Shown here: positions 6,301-7,297 of the stretch, one piece after another
How the letters are laid out: each line of letters begins with the position of its first letter
Numbering within the stretch: position 1 is the stretch's first letter
From: Methanobacteriota archaeon
GTDB lineage: Archaea; Thermoplasmatota; Poseidoniia; Poseidoniales; Poseidoniaceae
Assembly: GCA_002727515.1 (NCBI GenBank)
Contig: PBXF01000059.1
Location: 1-7,297 of the forward strand
Direction of reading: 5' to 3'
DNA: 7,297 bases
Position numbers and translations under genes: made by a program
The notes under the pieces: model-generated
The model's input: only the letters and a program-made list of their open reading frames with translations
What the model was told of the DNA's origin: nothing
Database searches by the model: none

Positions 6301-7194
6301 AAAGAAGCCGCTGAAAAGAAAGCAAAAGAAGAGGCTGAAGCAAAAGCAAAGGCTGAGGCTGAAGCTGCTGAAAAGAAAGCCAAAGAAGAAGCAGAAATTA
6401 AAGCAGCAGAGGAAGCAAAAGCAAAAGCCGAGATAGAGGCTGCTAACTTGAAAGCAAAAGAAGAGGCTGAAGCAAAAGCAAAGGCTGAGGCTGATGAGAG
6501 ACTACGAATAGCAGAAGAGAAGGCTGCAGCGGCTGAAGCAAAAGCAAAGGCTGCAGAAGAAAAAGCCGCTGCTGAGAAGAAAGCAAAGGAAGAAGCCGAA
6601 GATGCTGCACGTGCTGCCGCTGAAAAGGCTGCTCAGGAAAGACTTGAACAAATGGAAAAAGAAATGGAAGAGCGACGTAAGAAACTCGAACAAATGGATG
6701 AAGCCACTCGAAAGAAAGAGGAAGAACTCATACGAATTTCTGAAAAAGCTAAGAGTATTGATTTCACTACTTTGGGTGTAGCATCAAGAAGTGTTGTATC
6801 GAAACCAGTGGAAAAGGGCGCAACTGAAATGGCGATCGGTGATACATCATCATTCGATGAATCCGGAAGCGCTTGGGTTCAAGATGATGAAGGTGGCATG
6901 AATATCTCATGGACTGGAAAGACTGCAACTGCGCTAACTGGAGTCAAGGGTCTGAAGAGAGCATTTGCTGCAGCAGCTACCGTAACTGCCAGCGACGACC
7001 TACAGAGAATCAAAGGAGTAGGTCCGTTCATTGAAGACAAGTTGAATGCTTTAGGAATCTATACATTCGAACAAGTTGGTAACATGACAACCGAAATCGA
7101 AGAACAAGTAAATATCGCAATTGAATTCTTCCCTGGAAGAATCAAGAGAGATAAGTGGGCAAACCAAGCACGAAAGTTCGCTAAACAGAAGTGA
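1..7194 (+). CDS. Giant modular membrane-anchored surface protein (5'-partial): TSP3 repeats, two beta-propellers, He_PIG domains, TM helix, coiled coil, HhH
   Basis: One uninterrupted frame runs from base 1 to TGA at 7192-7194, giving at least 2397 residues. The first in-window start-like codon (GTG at 19) lies inside an Asp-rich repeat with no signal peptide after it, and the frame is open before it, so the gene begins upstream. Domains in order: TSP3 repeats (residues 1-97), propeller 1 (about 98-469), half TSP3 unit (470-488), He_PIG-like 1 (about 489-577), propeller 2 (about 578-1050), He_PIG-like 2-5 (about 1071-1438), TSP3 (1439-1494), He_PIG-like 6 (1495-1591), TSP3 stalk (1593-1883), TM helix (1899-1920), beta domain (about 1946-2062), coiled coil (2073-2252), small beta motif (2272-2318), HhH (2332-2395). 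The predicted topology is N-out/C-in. Known relatives by architecture are giant surface proteins of marine archaea. The role is not known; adhesion or signal transfer is inference. No catalytic motif was seen. No frameshift or internal stop is present. Confidence 0.97.
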   Translation, partial: NDGYLDVDDDFDFDECAHLDTDDDGKPDSISSNCSTDLQEDLDDDGDQWTDIEEQSCLTNSKLSTSKPFDTDNDGTCDYVDTDDDNDGWSDTEEQACERKEWNSRQIFANNYGYDYAYPSGIVWLPNNREMQFQTVGLGISSEYIRMGGHTTNDIEYSSTQYTLYQSYGTNYQQGFDHAQYGAGVYLVNDEKLYYMEYSSTSNNNYPASMEVYTFNSSQQNQHHEIAISDEGSIFLTTNAGIVNIDSGVTNYIDYPTGVSTTSGHSKNKQIAVDSNGDLHLISYHSDASRIYTWIYDVSSESWNSGLNSFPGSILDIGPGRSSFAVDSSNQPHVAFMKGSGPSDLASYVSYNYYDNSAQNWVTRFSDYTPSGYYGISLKLDSNDNVHIAWVDNNNKSLYYTELSSSSNTQSTTLIKQNTYNSYWNSYHTALEIEISEGDDPWIIWSPYTSQYQFNRIFYYGSAIDESKDSARYPADHDSDGTCDMLESATLDYGVENMIFEMEMDLSYMPEYPAMIPTSVSISPALPSGLNLNTTTGEISGKPTTMDLSGTNYVITTDSGIETWSTNLTIKLTMENPMYIGYQNMHGTSDDYTTYSKTAFTNDGEIVTLERYTNSYSIMIDGVAAGGNHDSDDIVLSMRNPMGDYLWAKSIRGYDFSIADVDVDNNGNIYGLFSAQARTSDPVEFNFEGISIDNDGMQTVFLAKWDYYGNLEWVVDTESSGTGQYADIKRPGGTSDLYSAMDLDKSTGDVAIIALGSSSNDDLKFGGVSIGPFGTCLNDRQPWIAKVNTNGQVQWTEVGTADPINCGHVYQQQVVLHHDGSVTAAGKSTGSGGYNFGSHSASTGGEPTSWIAHADSSGNWVWAENATTRTYVGSTQTVQHWFTMDKFSDDTLFFAYVNKHDPCVELDFAGTKSTLSHSTTSYCMNVATMNHTNGDVVALETLMGHSSGHTDFISEKVYSAVDSNDIVHVFSDKSSGINLRVTGFDQDLNTAYDVTSNANSPSSRKTTDFGLDHSESIYFTGEEYITFMSKSISLLDRCEPNVYSCASPNWNSGQTTLGNGHKLYRFWGDYDHEINYNSHSEGTFNDFKLIGDYSQSIANYQLNNSSGALNTAALPCGLYFDIGTGRIYGTPTNGCTDTANETYTITVTHGSSSYAWARNQSFEVTFGIGPAVPVVSYNSADTTQTYTRGVAITPIAPTGVTNSGNLHHFTTYPPLPAGLSVNNTGHIVGTPTANQSTAIFKVKSCNSWNICSAGVPFTITVNEPAPVISYADSEYEFFKDVPITPVVPTSTGGVPSSWEISPALPTGLSLRGDGAIVGIPFVDSPATNYTIWANNTGGSGTVVLEIAINGTGIFINYPYNTAELAQYSPMMALYPSTSGAAIVSWSIEPTLPSGIFFGTNNGTIWGTPSTLTESAVYTINATGVEDYGTATVTISVLTDTDLDGIPDDNDNDIDGDGWSNSDEANCLTDETDGNDYPSDIDQDRICDLVDTSDDRAIILIYLSDNIELANHSAMNPLVPITAGGDITGWEIYPALPLGLEFNGTMPGRSTTDTGIITGTPTELADAAIYTIWANNSNSGQSGSFEITLSVLLDTDGDGTPNVYDDDIDGDTWSNEMEILCGEDPQDASSTPLDTDDDNLCNYIDSDDDGDSFTDTDEIMCNSDSEDASSVPVDEDNDGICDALQSDRDLDGWADGPEESCGTDPDDDSSVPVDSDGDMICDSQDDDRDGDGVGNNVDDFPDDRSASKDTDGDGKPDSLSGTSTSVPPLEEDYDDDNDNWSDYDETMCGTNPLDDTDFPTDSDGDEICDALEDDTDGDGVTDAEDAFPMDANEWLDTDEDGTGNNADDDDDGDNWSDADEERCGSDPLDSQSIPENIEEDGTCVTTKSKSDKKSDDDSSILWWICCPLLLLLLLLLLAFVARERGDSVLVMVGIRNGPEPENTTARPKFVSGRGTKDDPFVLKPAHVENFGDSVNSVETITISKLDPSSLITVTDMVAATNRGRFNMDSILVEGNPDEKGSGSIVFQLQFDDNVTEDDVSGVYTGQIRVGSASVYLQWEVTVGDPEEDMFAAADLRAAELKAEEEAELKAIEEAEAKAKAEKEAAEKKAKEEAEAKAKAEAEAAEKKAKEEAEIKAAEEAKAKAEIEAANLKAKEEAEAKAKAEADERLRIAEEKAAAAEAKAKAAEEKAAAEKKAKEEAEDAARAAAEKAAQERLEQMEKEMEERRKKLEQMDEATRKKEEELIRISEKAKSIDFTTLGVASRSVVSKPVEKGATEMAIGDTSSFDESGSAWVQDDEGGMNISWTGKTATALTGVKGLKRAFAAAATVTASDDLQRIKGVGPFIEDKLNALGIYTFEQVGNMTTEIEEQVNIAIEFFPGRIKRDKWANQARKFAKQK
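292..1407 (+). other. Probable seven-bladed beta-propeller 1, inserted in a TSP3 unit
   Basis: Residues about 98-469 are rich in Tyr, Ser, Asn and Trp and contain no cysteine. A blade-like pattern recurs about seven times, in the style of 'AVDSNGDLHLISY', 'AVDSSNQPHVAFM', 'KLDSNDNVHIAWV' and 'EISEGDDPWIIWS', each followed by a strand such as 'YTWIYD' or 'LYYTEL'. The cores fall at residues near 121, 182, 225, 271, 324, 378 and 433, spacings of 43-61, which is blade-sized. Propellers of this kind usually bind ligands or glycans. No Asp-box (SxDxGxxW) or catalytic set was seen, so sialidase activity is not claimed. The family assignment is by pattern only. Confidence 0.7.
1408..1464 (+). repeat. 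Second half of the interrupted TSP3 unit
   Basis: Residues 470-488 read SxxYPxDHDSDGTCDMLES, matching the second half of the stalk unit (SxPxDxDxDGxCDxLE). Cys483 is the expected partner position for Cys97, but 386 residues away instead of 20. This shows that propeller 1 sits inside one repeat. Confidence 0.8.
1465..1731 (+). other. He_PIG-like putative Ig domain 1
   Basis: Residues about 489-577 contain the diagnostic string 'ISPALPSGLNLNTTTGEISG' followed by KPT and a closing strand series ending TNLTIKLTM. This is the LPxGLxxxxxTGxIxGxPT signature of the He_PIG (PF05345) group of Ig-like beta-sandwich domains found in extracellular adhesins. It links the first TSP3 block to the second propeller. 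It binds no obvious cofactor; a spacer or cadherin-like role is inferred. Confidence 0.85.
1732..3150 (+). other. Probable seven-bladed beta-propeller 2 with SBBP-like blades
   Basis: Residues about 578-1050 hold a repeated blade with two parts: a strand like 'FLAKWDYYGNLEW', 'WIAKVNTNGQVQW' or 'WIAHADSSGNWVW', then one like 'DVDNNGNIYGLFS', 'DLDKSTGDVAIIALGS' or 'AVDSNDIVHVFSD'. The second-type cores fall near residues 598, 658, 740, 812, 881, 958 and 1010, about seven blades. The pattern resembles SBBP (seven-bladed beta-propeller) repeats of secreted bacterial and archaeal proteins. Three cysteine pairs occur here (776/806, 903/923, 1038/1045), unlike propeller 1, which has none. Ligand unknown; no catalytic residues recognised. 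Confidence 0.75.
3211..4314 (+). repeat. Four tandem He_PIG-like Ig domains (2-5)
   Basis: Four beta-sandwich units of about 85-100 residues follow each other. Each has the LPxGLxx...GxIxGTPT signature: 'LPCGLYFDIGTGRIYGTPT' (domain 2, 1071-1170), 'LPAGLSVNNTGHIVGTPT' (3, 1171-1264), 'LPTGLSLRGDGAIVGIP' (4, 1265-1350) and 'LPSGIFFGTNNGTIWGTPS' (5, 1351-1438). Domains 3 and 4 also share the opening PxPVxSY and the PxxPT strand. Domains 2 and 3 each carry an extra cysteine pair (1116/1135 and 1245/1251). The units are rich in N-x-S/T sequons, which may be N-glycosylated on an archaeal surface. They probably form a flexible spacer between propeller 2 and the stalk. Confidence 0.88.
4315..4482 (+). 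repeat. Short TSP3 unit between He_PIG-like domains
   Basis: Residues 1439-1494 hold DTDLDGIPD, DIDGDGWSN, SDEANC and DQDRICD, a TSP3 unit with Cys1466 and Cys1486 exactly 20 residues apart. The second calcium loop is degenerate, with Arg1484 (DQDRICD) in place of the usual Gly. It separates He_PIG-like domains 5 and 6. Confidence 0.85.
4483..4773 (+). other. He_PIG-like putative Ig domain 6
   Basis: Residues 1495-1591 contain 'LPLGLEFNGTMPG' and 'TGIITGTPTELADAAIYTIW', the same signature as domains 1-5. The domain is flanked by TSP3 repeats on both sides, so it is a single Ig-like module placed within the stalk. A 22-base stretch (4704-4725) is identical to 3984-4005 in domain 4, pointing to duplication or conversion between the modules. 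Confidence 0.85.
4777..5649 (+). repeat. Long TSP3 calcium-binding stalk with a 40-residue (120-base) unit
   Basis: Residues 1593-1883 hold about a dozen DxDxDG-type loops. The clearest unit is 40 residues: C(G/N)xDPxDxSSxPxDxDxDxxC, then Dx(L/I)xxDxDxDGWxDxxEExC. Cysteines 1620, 1640, 1660, 1680, 1700 and 1720 form a perfect ladder of 20, followed by pairs 1787/1807 and 1862/1882. Two units of the classic 'DGDGVxDxxDAFPxD' form (near 1728-1745 and 1815-1832) interrupt the ladder. It would form a stiff, calcium-dependent rod just outside the membrane. Confidence 0.93.
5695..5760 (+). other. Transmembrane helix with ten-leucine run
   Basis: Residues 1899-1920 are hydrophobic and end the extracellular stalk. 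The segment has WWICCP followed by ten consecutive leucines (1907-1916) and AFVA, then RERG. A short Lys/Ser/Asp-rich linker (1884-1898) precedes it. It is the only clear membrane span in the window, so with a cleaved or upstream signal peptide the protein would be N-out/C-in. Cys1904-Cys1905 lie at the start of the helix. Confidence 0.93.
5836..6186 (+). other. Beta-rich domain of unknown family after the TM helix
   Basis: Residues about 1946-2062 alternate hydrophobic strands with turns (GTKDDPFVLKP, SVETITISKL, GSIVFQLQFDD, YTGQIRVGS, VYLQWEVTV) and look like a small beta-sandwich. I do not recognise a named family. By topology it should be cytoplasmic, which is unusual for an Ig-like fold but agrees with its lack of cysteines and DxDxDG loops. 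Confidence 0.6.
6217..6756 (+). other. Long Ala/Glu/Lys coiled coil (TolA-like composition)
   Basis: Residues 2073-2252 are nearly all Ala, Glu and Lys, with recurring KAKEEAEAKAKAEAE-type strings, then a more ordinary amphipathic part (RLEQMEKEMEERRKKLEQM, 2214-2232) ending near EEELIRISEKAKS. With no prolines and no glycines, it should be a continuous helix of about 180 residues, long enough to span tens of nanometres. It separates the membrane-proximal beta domain from the C-terminal domains. Similar composition is seen in TolA and other spacer rods; homology is not implied. Confidence 0.9.
6319..6494 (+). repeat. 44-base perfect direct repeat within the coiled-coil coding region
   Basis: Bases 6319-6362 and 6451-6494 are identical over 44 bases and begin 132 bases (44 codons) apart, in the same reading frame. 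Both encode KAKEEAEAKAKAEA. Shorter imperfect copies lie between and after them. The identity includes synonymous positions, which suggests recent duplication by slippage or unequal exchange. Confidence 0.9.
6814..6954 (+). other. Small beta motif (GAT..V.D.S.F..SG.....YTG...LTGV type)
   Basis: Residues 2272-2318 read KGATEMAIGDTSSFDESGSA, a short acidic turn, then ISWTGKTATALTGVKGL. This fits a motif I know from phage tail and secreted structural proteins, where a strand pair is followed by (Y/W)TG and LTGV. Here it lies between the coiled coil and the HhH, on the predicted inner side of the membrane. Family name and function are not certain. Confidence 0.55.
6994..7185 (+). other. C-terminal helix-hairpin-helix domain (H3TH-like)
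   Basis: Residues 2332-2395 read DDLQRIKGVGPFIEDKLNAL, then GIYTFEQVGNM, a polar helix, and FPGRIKRDKWANQA. The GVGP hairpin (2339-2342), the aromatic 'LGIYTF' strand-turn and the closing GRIKRDKW are typical of the HhH domain of COG3743 (predicted flap-endonuclease-like H3TH). In other proteins it binds nucleic acid or acts as an interaction module. No nuclease active-site residues accompany it. It would face the cytoplasm at the end of the rod. Confidence 0.85.
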
Positions 7195-7297
7195 ATTGAT
7201 ATTGTTCGATAACAAATTTCCTCTATGAAATGAGGAATCGCTTTGCCGCTGGTTTTTCGATATTGCAAGACTTCGTTATTTTCCAGCATATCCATGA
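7195..7297. other. Intergenic sequence after the giant gene
   Basis: This 103-base stretch holds no convincing gene. It is AT-rich with two small inverted repeats and a T-run (described separately). Minus-strand frames entering from the right edge end at 7276-7278 (TAA) or 7223-7225 (TAG), so the tail of a convergent gene cannot be excluded, but too little of it is present to judge. An ATG at 7294-7296 on the + strand is at the very edge and cannot be assessed. Confidence 0.5.
7202..7257 (+). terminator. Possible transcription terminator
   Basis: Starting 7 bases after the stop codon are TTGTT/AACAA (7202-7206 with 7211-7215, loop CGAT) and TTCCTC/GAGGAA (7218-7223 with 7232-7237, 8-base loop). 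A run of five T follows at 7253-7257. Archaeal termination depends mainly on T-runs, so the T-run is the likelier signal; the stems are short. The distance between the second stem and the T-run (15 bases) does not fit a bacterial intrinsic terminator. Confidence 0.35.

Noticed and set aside
6159..6693. Phe/Ala/Ser-rich minus-strand frames opposite the coiled coil
   Set aside because: They are antisense shadows of GAA/GCA/AAA-rich codons. The composition mimics a membrane protein but follows directly from the repeat.
6994..7185. Nuclease activity of the C-terminal domain
   Set aside because: The H3TH-like domain is related to a part of flap endonucleases, but no acidic catalytic cluster or nuclease core accompanies it in this protein.
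7059..7295. 78-codon minus-strand frame starting at the right edge (MDMLENNEV...)
   Set aside because: More than half overlaps the conserved HhH coding sequence in antisense. The first 35 residues look protein-like, but no promoter or homologous motif is visible.

Overview
The window is almost entirely one very large gene on the + strand. It is already open at base 1 and stops at TGA 7192-7194. It encodes at least 2397 residues of a modular membrane-anchored surface protein; the true start and any signal peptide lie upstream. Residue numbers below count the codon at bases 1-3 as residue 1. After the gene only 103 bases of non-coding sequence remain.

From the N-terminal side the layout is: (1) acidic DxDxDG calcium-binding repeats of thrombospondin type 3 (TSP3) style; (2) a probable seven-bladed beta-propeller inserted inside one of those repeats; (3) the other half of the interrupted repeat; (4) a putative-Ig (He_PIG-like) domain; (5) a second probable seven-bladed propeller with SBBP-like blades; (6) four more He_PIG-like domains; (7) a short TSP3 unit, a sixth He_PIG-like domain, and a long TSP3 stalk; (8) one transmembrane helix with a run of ten leucines; (9) a tail with a beta-rich domain, about 180 residues of Ala/Glu/Lys coiled coil, a small beta motif of a type I associate with phage-tail and surface proteins, and a C-terminal helix-hairpin-helix (HhH) domain.

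The organism is most likely an uncultured marine archaeon of Marine Group II (Candidatus Poseidoniales). This is inferred from the architecture (giant TSP3/He_PIG surface protein, Leu-rich helix, C-terminal HhH of the 'IKGVGPFIEDKLNALGIYTF' kind), AT-leaning codon use and frequent AGA/ATA codons. No marker gene is present to prove it. A bacterium with similar surface proteins is the alternative.

The predicted topology is N-terminus outside and C-terminus inside. All 28 cysteines outside the membrane helix lie before it, and most fall in pairs exactly 20 residues apart. None occurs in the 477 residues after the helix. The protein therefore looks like a calcium-stiffened, disulfide-braced stalk carrying two propellers outside, joined through the membrane to a rod and a nucleic-acid-binding-type domain inside. 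Its function is unknown; adhesion, ligand sensing or tethering of the envelope to an internal partner are all possible.
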